A stretch of DNA of 37,570 bases from a virus. The DNA lies in the IMG/VR virus record IMGVR_UViG_3300034198_010365, positions 1-37,570 of that record. The stretch is one strand, 5' to 3'. The notes beneath the pieces are model-generated. The model saw only the letters and a list, made by a program, of their open reading frames with translations. It had not been told where the DNA came from and did no database searches. Positions 25,539-32,490 of the stretch are shown one piece after another. A program made the position numbers and the translations under genes. The number at the start of each line of letters is the position of its first letter. Within the stretch, counting starts at the first letter, position 1.

Positions 25539-25994
25539 ATGGTATTCTACGAATCAGAACTGGCAGAGGCTATGCTTAACGCCATAGCAGACGGACACAG
25601 CGCTGCGGATGCAAAGAACGACATCAAGGTATTTCAGGAGGCGGTCAATCTGCTGCCCAAGTACAACACCCCCGAACTGAAGTCTTTCCTGCTGAAAAAA
25701 CTCATGCCAAATTCCCCAAGCACGGAGTATGAATTGTTTGAGTCTATCGCAAAATTGGATGAGGGTTGGTTCATTGCCTTGCAAATACCCACATTCGACT
25801 CAACCTATCGCATTGAGAGGTGCGACGAAAAGAAGGTATTCAAGAGTGACAATGACGCAATAAGGCACGTGTGGGAGAAGGCAAAGCAAAAGTCCAAGGT
25901 ACACCTTGACACCATCGTGTTTATGATGCAACACGGCAGCGCACACGAGATGGATTTCATTGTAAACGCACTAAACAAAACCAATAAAGCATAA
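25539..25994 (+). CDS. Hypothetical protein (151 aa)
   Basis: 151 residues, starting MVFYESELAEAMLNAIADGH, largely helical, with FALQIP-like strands in the middle (GWFIALQIPTFDSTYRIERC) and a helical C-terminus. It follows E3. A CCCCCGAAC copy encodes Thr-Pro-Glu-Leu near residue 45. No family recognised. Confidence 0.65.
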   Translation: MVFYESELAEAMLNAIADGHSAADAKNDIKVFQEAVNLLPKYNTPELKSFLLKKLMPNSPSTEYELFESIAKLDEGWFIALQIPTFDSTYRIERCDEKKVFKSDNDAIRHVWEKAKQKSKVHLDTIVFMMQHGSAHEMDFIVNALNKTNKA

Positions 25995-25998
25995 GCAC

Positions 25999-26412
25999 AT
26001 GGACTATTCATTCTTCCTGTTCTCCATGCTCTACCGTGAGGTGGTAGACTCCGATAGCGAACACGATGCAGCCTTCGAGCGTATCAAGGAACTGTACGAC
26101 CAGTACATGACCATCCACATCGATGACACTCATAAGTCCGACCATGACAACATGGTGGAATTCCTTAAGAAGGAACGCCCTGCCCTGCTCATGTTAAGCC
26201 CTGCTGCGGTACGGTCAGAGTTGAAGGCAGCAGGGTATATCCCTGTCCTGTGGACGTGGCAGGATGTCAGGGATGTCGCCAAGTCGAAGCACATCCATAT
26301 AAGCGGTCGGCATATTGCCAAGGTGGTTGACTACATCGTAGAAAACCATGACGCCAATGTAGGTATCACATGGGGTGTCGTCAGTGATGCGATTGATGCG
26401 GTCATAAAGTGA
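25999..26412 (+). CDS. Hypothetical protein with C-terminal helical domain (137 aa)
   Basis: 137 residues. The N-terminal half is acidic and helical (MDYSFFLFSMLYREVVDS). The C-terminal half, WTWQDVRDVAKSKHIHISGR...VDYIVENHDANVGITW, is a domain I recall in many Bacteroidota phage proteins, possibly helix-turn-helix-like. It starts 4 nt after the previous stop and is followed by minihelix E4. Confidence 0.65.
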   Translation: MDYSFFLFSMLYREVVDSDSEHDAAFERIKELYDQYMTIHIDDTHKSDHDNMVEFLKKERPALLMLSPAAVRSELKAAGYIPVLWTWQDVRDVAKSKHIHISGRHIAKVVDYIVENHDANVGITWGVVSDAIDAVIK

Positions 26413-26418
26413 CCCCCC

Positions 26419-26461
26419 GAACTGGAATGGTTGCAGGTCTGTTCGATTCAGACCCCAGTTC
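26419..26461 (+). ncRNA. tRNA-like minihelix E4
   Basis: GAACTGG (26419-26425) pairs with CCAGTTC (26455-26461). The T-arm GGTCTG-TTCGATT-CAGACC (26436-26454) has 6 bp, so 7+6 = 13 bp. The linker AATGGTTGCA is 10 nt, and C26462 is unpaired. It starts 6 nt after a stop and ends 15 nt before an ATG. Confidence 0.7.
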
Positions 26462-26476
26462 CTTAAACTTAACCGT

Positions 26477-26716
26477 ATGTATACAATCATCCTGTGCCGA
26501 AGAGAGGCACATCAGAAGGCTCGTGTTTTCAAGTTCAGCACCCCCGACCCACGCAAAGCATTCGCCAATTACAACGACTGGCTTGAGCGTGAGGTCATGG
26601 CAATCTCCGGCAGGGTGAAGGTCGGCATCACGACTCGCCTGTCTATCCTTGAGGGTAGTAAAGTCATCAAGCAAATTCGTCTTCAAACAATAAAAACAAA
26701 CCGAGTTCAGCGGTAA
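26477..26716 (+). CDS. Small hypothetical protein (79 aa)
   Basis: 79 residues, starting MYTIILCRREAHQKARVFKF, a small basic alpha/beta protein ending in Lys/Arg-rich helices. A simple hairpin GTTCAG-CGGTAA-CTGAAC spans its stop codon (26704-26721), 10 nt before the next ATG; this could be a reduced boundary element. No family recognised. Confidence 0.65.
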   Translation: MYTIILCRREAHQKARVFKFSTPDPRKAFANYNDWLEREVMAISGRVKVGITTRLSILEGSKVIKQIRLQTIKTNRVQR

Positions 26717-26731
26717 CTGAACACGACAATC

Positions 26732-27640
26732 ATGGATGCTAACAACATCATCCAGTCCGCATTCTCCGGACTGACGACCAAAGATTCCGCCAATGCCGAG
26801 GCGGTAGCAGAGATGCTTGAGAGGTTCGGCTTACGCTGGGACGTGCAGAAGGAGTCCCTGCTGCTGCCCGATGGCGCAGATTCAGGGTACTACGCAGTCG
26901 TCCGACAAGACAACCGCACACCCTTCACCGCAGTCAAGTACACCTACCACCCCTATCAGAATTCCGAACTGGCGGAACTGCTCATCCGTGTGTCGGAGAA
27001 GACAGGGTACGCCATTCAGAACGGTGGTATGTTCAACGGTGGGGCGAAGGTGTACCTCCAGTTGGAGACAGGCAACTCAATCTCCGGCATCGGTAAGCGT
27101 GGCGACAGGGTTTTAGGCTACGCCACCGCCATCAACTCCCATGACGGCACGACCGCCCTTCGGTGGGGATCGTCCAACATCACCATCTCCTGCAAGAACA
27201 CGTTCGCCAAGGCGTACAAGACCCTTGCAAATTCCGTCCGTCACTCGCACTCTATCAGAGACAAGGTTGAAGAGTCCCTGCGCAGCATCGACCATGTACT
27301 GACCGATGAGAGGCTCGTGTTCGACGGGTTCATGAACATGGCGTCCCGACCTGCCCTTGGCACGGATATCGTGAAGGTGGTCAAGCACATCACTGGCGTG
27401 GACATGAAGGACAAGAGCGAGTCCACTACTTATGCTCGGAACAGGGCATCGGAACTGCTCTCGTCCATCACCACCGAGATGGAGAGCAAGGGCGACACCA
27501 TGTGGGGATTGTTCAGTGGCGTGACCCACTACACCTCGCACAAGATTCCTGCACCGAAGCGTGACAACGGACGGCTTGAGTCCAAGTTCATCGGCTCGGG
27601 GGCTGCTATCGACAACGACATATTCGCCATTCTAAACTAA
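26732..27640 (+). CDS. DUF932 family phage/plasmid protein
   Basis: 302 residues, starting MDANNIIQSAFSGLTTKDSA. It has DSGYYAVVRQDNRTPFTAVK, a Gly-rich NGGMFNGGAKVYLQLE, and DRVLGYATAINSHDGTTALR followed by SSNITISCKNTFAKA. This order is that of the DUF932 (TIGR03299-like) family common in phages and plasmids. No biochemical role is established that I know of; links to recombination have been suggested by context. Length is near the family norm. E5 begins within its TAA stop. Confidence 0.85.
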   Translation: MDANNIIQSAFSGLTTKDSANAEAVAEMLERFGLRWDVQKESLLLPDGADSGYYAVVRQDNRTPFTAVKYTYHPYQNSELAELLIRVSEKTGYAIQNGGMFNGGAKVYLQLETGNSISGIGKRGDRVLGYATAINSHDGTTALRWGSSNITISCKNTFAKAYKTLANSVRHSHSIRDKVEESLRSIDHVLTDERLVFDGFMNMASRPALGTDIVKVVKHITGVDMKDKSESTTYARNRASELLSSITTEMESKGDTMWGLFSGVTHYTSHKIPAPKRDNGRLESKFIGSGAAIDNDIFAILN

Positions 27641-27682
27641 AGCAGATTGGATACAGGTGGGGTTCGACCCCCCACCCTGCTT
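27640..27682 (+). ncRNA. tRNA-like minihelix E5
   Basis: AAGCAG (27640-27645) pairs with CTGCTT (27677-27682). The T-arm GGTGGGG-TTCGACC-CCCCACC (27656-27676) has 7 bp, so 6+7 = 13 bp. The linker ATTGGATACA is 10 nt, and C27683 is unpaired. The first pair uses the last base of the preceding stop. It ends 16 nt before the next ATG. Confidence 0.65.
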
Positions 27683-27698
27683 CTTTAAACCAATACAT

Positions 27699-27962
27699 AT
27701 GCCTAAAGGAAAGAACGTTGCCATCCTCGTGTGGTGGGAGGCAACTGCGGCATTCATTATGCCAAACCCATCCACAACATCCCTTGAGAAAGGTCTTGCC
27801 GAGTTCCTTGGCGGGAAGGTGCAGTGCCTTGACGAGGTCGAGCGCATCGACTTCCGGCACACGCAGACCGCAGAGGTCAGGGTGTTCGTCACGGACGATG
27901 CCGACCCCTTGGACGACGTGCCGTACCATATCGTAGAGATGACCCCATTATCAACCTATTAA
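27699..27962 (+). CDS. Hypothetical protein (87 aa)
   Basis: 87 residues from the ATG at 27699 (MPKGKNVAILVWWEATAAFI), a probable alpha/beta domain with a basic start and acidic C-terminal half (VFVTDDADPLDDVPYHIVE). It follows E5. No family recognised. Confidence 0.65.
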   Translation: MPKGKNVAILVWWEATAAFIMPNPSTTSLEKGLAEFLGGKVQCLDEVERIDFRHTQTAEVRVFVTDDADPLDDVPYHIVEMTPLSTY

Positions 27963-27972
27963 AACCAAGACA

Positions 27973-28236
27973 ATGGTAGACTACCTTATCATGGCACTCG
28001 CCCTGTGTGGCCTGTACCTGTTGGGCATGGCGCTCATCACCCGAGCATGTCGCAAGCAAGAGTTCGACAGAGAGTACAAGTGGCTCGTCAGGCACATCGA
28101 GTCCATGTCGGAAGATCAAGCCGACACCGCTATCATCAACTTCTCTGACAGGTGGGAGGGTCATATCAACCACTTCTCCCTGTCGTTTCATATCAGCCGC
28201 CTTGTCAGGCTACGGCTGAACAAAAGATTTCGTTAG
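27973..28236 (+). CDS. Small membrane protein (87 aa)
   Basis: 87 residues. One N-terminal membrane segment (LIMALALCGLYLLGMALIT) is followed by a charged helical part (KQEFDREYKWLVRHIESMSE) that probably faces the cytoplasm. It could be a membrane-anchored regulator or a lysis accessory, but it has no diagnostic motif. Confidence 0.65.
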   Translation: MVDYLIMALALCGLYLLGMALITRACRKQEFDREYKWLVRHIESMSEDQADTAIINFSDRWEGHINHFSLSFHISRLVRLRLNKRFR

Positions 28237-28277
28237 CCATGACTGACCCCCGAGCCTGTCTAGGTATAAGGGGACTT

Positions 28278-28323
28278 TGCAGGGGATGGTCACTCTCGGA
28301 TGGTTCGACTCCGTCCCCCTGCA
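28278..28323 (+). ncRNA. tRNA-like minihelix E6
   Basis: TGCAGGG (28278-28284) pairs with CCCTGCA (28317-28323). The T-arm GGATGG-TTCGACT-CCGTCC (28298-28316) has 6 bp with one G.U, so 7+6 = 13 bp. The linker is 13 nt, and C28324 is unpaired. It lies 41 nt after a stop (a CCCCCGAGC copy is in that gap) and 14 nt before an ATG. Confidence 0.65.
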
Positions 28324-28337
28324 CTCAATCTTTAACA

Positions 28338-28587
28338 ATGCAAAACCAAACATTCAATGAGTGGATCACCTACATCTACCGAGAGGCCGGTTGGCCAGAG
28401 CATCGCATCGCCCAGTACGACACAGGCAAAGAAAGTAAAGGCGATATTCCGAGAAGTAGACCGTGCGCTCCGTGCCTTGGAAGGAATGCCACTGGCTCGG
28501 AGAAAGCAGACAGTCAAAGACCTGCTCGTCATCAACGAGGAACTGTGTGACCTGTTCATCGAAAAACTATTCACAAATGACAAATGA
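28338..28587 (+). CDS. Small protein in two overlapping frames (possible frameshift)
   Basis: From the ATG at 28338 the frame reads MQNQTFNEWITYIYREAGWP and looks natural for about 30 codons, then turns Arg/Cys/Pro-rich. The +1 frame has an ATG at 28357 and becomes natural after about 28420 (KAIFREVDRALRALEGMPLA, then KQTVKDLLVINEELCDLFIE), ending at 28587. Either one ~82-residue protein is made by a +1 (or -2) shift near the A-rich GGCAAAGAAAGTAAAGG stretch, or a one-base indel broke the gene, or two overlapping genes exist. The product is helical with unknown function. Confidence 0.55.
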
Positions 28588-28933
28588 AATCTTCACGTTC
28601 TTCAACGAACGTCTGATCGAAAAGTACGGTATCGATGTGACCGCATCCCGAAGCAGGGAGCAGCCACGCCCTACCATGCGCAGGGCTTTGGTCAACATCA
28701 TGTACCGAATGTATGGGTACACGGATGAGTACATCTCCAAACTGCTGAACCTCGACCGAAGCACGGTTCACACCCACCGCAGCAGTCACGACAACGACAT
28801 CCGCCACTTCAACCTGTACATCGAGATATACGAGTTCCTTGAGAGTGCGTCTCAGGAGAAGGCCTCGTACATCAACATGGATGAGGTATTCAGTAACATC
28901 AAATCCTTACGAGATGAAGGTCAGCTTCTTTGA
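28577..28933 (+). CDS. DnaA domain IV-like DNA-binding protein (118 aa)
   Basis: 118 residues from the ATG at 28577. RRALVNIMYRMYGYTDEYIS, then KLLNLDRSTVHTHRSSHDND, resembles the helix-turn-helix and signature (D/R)HSTV..H of DnaA domain IV, which reads DnaA boxes. There is no AAA+ part. It could regulate origin use or transcription through DnaA-box-like sites; one consensus box is at 22845. It overlaps the previous gene by 11 nt and the recombinase by 20 nt. Confidence 0.65.
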   Translation: MTNEIFTFFNERLIEKYGIDVTASRSREQPRPTMRRALVNIMYRMYGYTDEYISKLLNLDRSTVHTHRSSHDNDIRHFNLYIEIYEFLESASQEKASYINMDEVFSNIKSLRDEGQLL

Positions 28934-30170
28934 CAGCAGGGGTGTGGTTCACGCCCTCGTCACCGACAAGGGAGAGCGTGTCAGGCTCTCTATGGATATC
29001 AAGGTCAGCCCCTACACGTTCAAGGGCAGGTTCGTTGGCAAGGGTGAGAAGATAGAACACCTGAACCACGAACTGGAGAGGCGCAGGGTTCTCCTTGGGG
29101 ACATCTGCATCAAGTACGGTGTGCATATGGTACGCACTGCGTACTCCCCCGAGCCGACCAAGTGGGAGGCAGGGACTGACGTTGCCAAGCTATGTCAGGA
29201 GTACATCGAGGGCATGAGGGGCGCAGACATCCGAACCAAGGGCGCAAAGCAGTTCTCCTTGGCGTCCATCAACACCTACGCTGACGCAGCCAACTGCCTG
29301 TCCAAGTTTATGTCCCAGTACGAGTTCGAGAACGGCAGCAGGTTCGATATCCGGCTCTTCAACCTCGAGCTGAAGGAGAAGGCGGTGTCGTCATGGAACA
29401 AGATGTTCCGCAGGTTCGAGGACTTTATGGTTGACAGGGGTATGTCGGTCAGATCCCGACAGAACTACATCAATCAGATCGGCATCATGCTCCGGTACTG
29501 GGGCGAACATATGTTCATCCCCCTGCCGAAGACTCCGTCAGTGCTGAAGGCGGAGAAGGATGTGATAGCCCTGCCCCCATCGTTTATCTCGGAGTTCTTC
29601 AACTCCCCCCGACCCGACGACGATGAGCAGCGTATGGTGTGGGAGATTGCCGCCATCATCCTCGCCACCACCCTGCGTATCAGTGACGTCATGAGCCTGA
29701 CACCGAACGACTTCAGCCACGACTTCAAGCACATCCGCAAGGTGTTGAGCAAGACCGGAACATGCTCCATGCCGATGCCATCTGCGCTTACGGATATTCT
29801 TATCGAGAACATGGCGAAGGGTGGATGGTTGTTCACCTGCCTACCGAACAGGACGTCCGTGTACAGGCATCTCCGGCAAATGATGTCCAAGTATCCATCC
29901 CTCCGGCAGATGGTAACCTTCACAGCTCAAGACATACACGGCAAGAAGGTAACGGAGCGGATGCCGTACTGGATGGTTGTCACGCCACACGTTCTGCGCA
30001 AGACCGCCATCACATCGATGCTGTACGCAGGTGTCAGCCACATCCATGTCCGCCATGCTTCAGGGCATAGCCAGTCATCCAAATCGTTTTGGCAGTACGT
30101 CAAGGTGGTCGATGACCTGTACGAGAAGGAGATGACCGAAGCGCATCGCAAAATGGGGATAAGTATATGA
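28914..30170 (+). CDS. Tyrosine recombinase / integrase
   Basis: 418 residues from the ATG at 28914. An N-terminal Arm-like domain is followed by a SAM-like core-binding domain (about 85-205). The catalytic domain has TTLRISDVMSL (Arg255), TPHVLRKTAITSML (His359, Arg362), a SGHS segment (His385) and SFWQYV (nucleophile Tyr395). All key residues are present, so strand exchange activity is likely. It suggests a temperate phage, or a recombinase serving the gene array just upstream. A strong terminator follows directly. Confidence 0.88.
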   Translation: MKVSFFDSRGVVHALVTDKGERVRLSMDIKVSPYTFKGRFVGKGEKIEHLNHELERRRVLLGDICIKYGVHMVRTAYSPEPTKWEAGTDVAKLCQEYIEGMRGADIRTKGAKQFSLASINTYADAANCLSKFMSQYEFENGSRFDIRLFNLELKEKAVSSWNKMFRRFEDFMVDRGMSVRSRQNYINQIGIMLRYWGEHMFIPLPKTPSVLKAEKDVIALPPSFISEFFNSPRPDDDEQRMVWEIAAIILATTLRISDVMSLTPNDFSHDFKHIRKVLSKTGTCSMPMPSALTDILIENMAKGGWLFTCLPNRTSVYRHLRQMMSKYPSLRQMVTFTAQDIHGKKVTERMPYWMVVTPHVLRKTAITSMLYAGVSHIHVRHASGHSQSSKSFWQYVKVVDDLYEKEMTEAHRKMGISI

Positions 30171-30174
30171 TACG

Positions 30175-30202
30175 GGCGTGGATAACCACGCCTTTCTTTT
30201 CT
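30175..30202 (+). terminator. Strong intrinsic terminator after the recombinase
   Basis: GGCGTGG-ATAA-CCACGCC (7 bp, 4-nt loop) followed by TTTCTTTTCT, starting 5 nt after the recombinase stop. It separates the array and recombinase from the replication genes. Confidence 0.88.
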
Positions 30203-30208
30203 AATTTG
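30202..30208 (+). promoter_or_regulatory. Probable promoter of the replication operon (TAATTTG)
   Basis: TAATTTG lies right after the terminator and 7 nt before the ATG at 30215. It is one base shorter than TAnnTTTG. A very short or absent leader would result, as at the two other strong promoters. Confidence 0.4.
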
Positions 30209-30214
30209 CATGGC

Positions 30215-30460
30215 ATGATTGACGTAAAAAGAAACAGAGTCCTCATCGAGGGAAAGGCATATCCGCTGTCCGCCTACCGGACATGGCTGAGTGCCAACCA
30301 CCCCGAGCTGGTTCGCAATCATTTCGTGAAGGCGATCGTCAGCGAGGGTAAGAAACTAAAAACATACGACTGGCTTGGCATATTCTCAACCGCCGCCCAG
30401 TATAACTTTCACCTAAACTTTAGAGATGACTATCAGAGAGATCGTACAGGCTCTGCGTGA
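30215..30460 (+). CDS. Hypothetical protein (81 aa)
   Basis: 81 residues from the ATG at 30215 (MIDVKRNRVLIEGKAYPLSA). A longer frame from 30167 would include the terminator, so I reject it. The product is basic and may hold a short helix-turn-helix-like segment (YRTWLSANHPELVRNHFV). It is the first gene of the replication operon and overlaps the next by 35 nt. Confidence 0.6.
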   Translation: MIDVKRNRVLIEGKAYPLSAYRTWLSANHPELVRNHFVKAIVSEGKKLKTYDWLGIFSTAAQYNFHLNFRDDYQRDRTGSA

Positions 30461-31130
30461 GCCGATACCCTACCAGTGGAGGGTACATAGCAAGACCAAG
30501 ACAGGGAAGTTGATGTGTTCGGCTTATGTAGACGCCCGTGACGTGATGAACAGGCTGGACGACGTCTGTGTGTGGGAGGTAAGGTATGCCCACGTTGCCG
30601 ATACGATTATGGCGACACTTGAAATCCATGCCGATGACGGTATGTTCTGCCGCGCCGACTTCGGTCAGAGGATTGAGACCAACACCCAAGACCAAATGTA
30701 CGAACAGGCTATCAAGTCCTCGAGCAGCGATGCGTTCAAGCGTTCTGCGGTTGCGTTCGGTCTGGGAAGATTTCTGTATGACATCGACATGGTGTGGATT
30801 GATGGCGACCAAAATGGACGGCCTGTAGACGGTCATGGAAATCCTATATGGGACTTGACCAAGCATATCAACACCATGCATGGGAAGACAACATTCTCGA
30901 AGTCCCCCGAACCTCAGCGAGAGCAGGCTTCCGAAACTACACAGCAGCCTGACCCAAACGTCCTGACTCAGGACAAGTTCGACGCCATGGTCAAGTTTCT
31001 TACCGAGGGCAAGATTAAGGAGGTCGAGGCAGGCATGAAGAAGTACACCATGAACGAGGCACAGAAGAAGGTGCTGACGTCCATGATTTCTCAGGTCAAG
31101 GCGGAGGCTATTAAAAAGAGCGCTAAATGA
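30426..31130 (+). CDS. Rad52-like single-strand annealing protein
   Basis: 234 residues. The N-terminal ~140 form a Rad52/22-type core: VDARDVMNRLDDVCVWEVRY, a beta region, then SSSDAFKRSAVAFGLGRFLY, the most conserved segment of the family. The C-terminal part is a flexible Pro/Gln linker (about 150-175) and a small helical tail. It anneals complementary single strands and pairs with an exonuclease, which is the next gene (4-nt overlap). A CCCCCGAAC copy lies in the linker. Confidence 0.82.
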   Translation: MTIREIVQALREPIPYQWRVHSKTKTGKLMCSAYVDARDVMNRLDDVCVWEVRYAHVADTIMATLEIHADDGMFCRADFGQRIETNTQDQMYEQAIKSSSSDAFKRSAVAFGLGRFLYDIDMVWIDGDQNGRPVDGHGNPIWDLTKHINTMHGKTTFSKSPEPQREQASETTQQPDPNVLTQDKFDAMVKFLTEGKIKEVEAGMKKYTMNEAQKKVLTSMISQVKAEAIKKSAK

Positions 31131-32113
31131 TCAAGCGAATAAAGACAGCCGGACTAAGTGAGCAGGAGTGGCAGACCATGAGGTTGTCGCTCGTCAGGTC
31201 TGGGATGGTTGGGGGCAGCGATGCCTCCACCCTCCTCGGACTCAACCCCTACAAGAGCGAGATCAACATGTTTTATCAGGCGACCGGACTGGCGGACACC
31301 CCGCACAAGATGAACGCGGCCATGCTCCATGGCAAGCAGCTTGAGGAGTATGTCGCCAAGTGTTGGCAGTACTGGGACGGAACAGAGGACGGATGGGTTG
31401 AGAACACCCAAAAGAACAACAAGATCAAGCGGTATCAGAAGGTGAAGAGCATCCTCATCAACGACAAGCACCCTGCCCTGTTCGCCAACGTGGACGGCAA
31501 GATTGTCTTCCACCCTGACAGAGGCAAAGAGCCGGGCATTCTGGAGATCAAGACCATCTCCGGCTACTCCTCCGACATGTGGGACGGCGGCATACCTCCG
31601 TCGTACTACGTTCAGTTGCAGCACTACCTGTTGGTGACCGGGTATAAGTGGGGCGAGATCATATACCTGAAGGATGGCCGAGAGCTAGGATGTGTCACGT
31701 TCGAGGAAGACAAGGAGATGCAAAAGCGCATCAACGACAGGGCGACCGAGTACAAGATGCGTGTACTGACCGCCAAGCGTGAGATTGAGTTAAACCCTGA
31801 CCTCACCCCTGACGAACACATGAACCTCGTGATGGGCTTCGAGCCTGAGGCGGATGCAACCAAGGCGTTTGATCAGTTCATGTCCGAGAAGCACAAGAAA
31901 CGGACGGAGGATGTGACGATTCAGGCGGATGAGCAGATGGTCAAAGCTGCCGATGACTTTGCTTGGCTTCAGGATCAGATAAAGACCCTTGAGTCAGGGA
32001 AAACGCTCAAGCAGAACGAGATCAAGCAGTACATGGAGAGACACGCCGCAACAATAATGATGCTCCCGACCGGGAAGGTTACGTGGAGAACTAAATTCAC
32101 TGTGAAGGTATGA
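31127..32113 (+). CDS. YqaJ-type viral recombination exonuclease
   Basis: 328 residues of the lambda-exonuclease fold. GGSDASTLLGLNPYKS, HGKQLEEYV (Glu73), FANVDGKI (Asp123), LEIKT (Glu140, Lys142) and YYVQLQHYLLVTG give the usual motifs in order. It degrades one strand from double-strand ends to supply single strands for the annealing protein encoded just before it. A C-terminal helical extension (about 250-310) is probably an interaction tail. It overlaps both neighbours by 4 nt. Confidence 0.88.
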   Translation: MIKRIKTAGLSEQEWQTMRLSLVRSGMVGGSDASTLLGLNPYKSEINMFYQATGLADTPHKMNAAMLHGKQLEEYVAKCWQYWDGTEDGWVENTQKNNKIKRYQKVKSILINDKHPALFANVDGKIVFHPDRGKEPGILEIKTISGYSSDMWDGGIPPSYYVQLQHYLLVTGYKWGEIIYLKDGRELGCVTFEEDKEMQKRINDRATEYKMRVLTAKREIELNPDLTPDEHMNLVMGFEPEADATKAFDQFMSEKHKKRTEDVTIQADEQMVKAADDFAWLQDQIKTLESGKTLKQNEIKQYMERHAATIMMLPTGKVTWRTKFTVKV

Positions 32114-32490
32114 AACTGGAGAACCTAGAGAGAGTAATGAAGGCTCAGTTCGTGTGGCACAGAGACCCTCTGAAGCCCATGCAGACTAACGAGCTGATCG
32201 AGGGCAGCAAGGACACGGCGAGGATCGTATTCGTTGGTATCGCCAACATGTACGGATTCTACGTGGCCGACATCTGCCAGTACTTGGACATCATGCACGA
32301 CAGCTACGTAGAGAAGCTTACCCTGTTCCGCGACGTGTACCGCGATGGATATAAGGGTCGCCACCTCAGCAGGGACAAGGGAAGAATCTACAGAAAGATC
32401 CGGCTTGTGCTTAACGCAATCCAATCTGAAACAAAAAGAAACCCCTACATCAAAATGGAGGTATACCTTGACAACGACTATCAACCATGA
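32110..32490 (+). CDS. Second DnaA-C-like helical protein (126 aa)
   Basis: 126 residues. ARIVFVGIANMYGFYVADIC followed by QYLDIMHDSYVEKLTLFRD has the same helix-turn-helix spacing as the DnaA-domain-IV-like protein at 28577, without the STV signature. A basic helical C-terminus follows. A role in origin recognition beside the replisome organiser is plausible from context. Confidence 0.6.
   Translation: MKLENLERVMKAQFVWHRDPLKPMQTNELIEGSKDTARIVFVGIANMYGFYVADICQYLDIMHDSYVEKLTLFRDVYRDGYKGRHLSRDKGRIYRKIRLVLNAIQSETKRNPYIKMEVYLDNDYQP

Noticed and set aside
23818-28323. Minihelices as ordinary intrinsic terminators
   Set aside because: Most have no T-run after the stem, the T-loop and linker length are conserved, and true terminators in this window look different.
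24105-28323. Minihelices as functional decoding tRNAs
   Set aside because: Linkers of 10-13 nt cannot form a D-arm or anticodon arm, so they cannot decode.
28152-28550. Long upstream extension of the small gene at 28338
   Set aside because: The extension runs through the end of the previous gene and the whole E6 element.
30167-30214. ATG at 30167 overlapping the recombinase stop as start of the next gene
   Set aside because: Those codons form the terminator hairpin, T-run and -7 box, so the ATG at 30215 is preferred.
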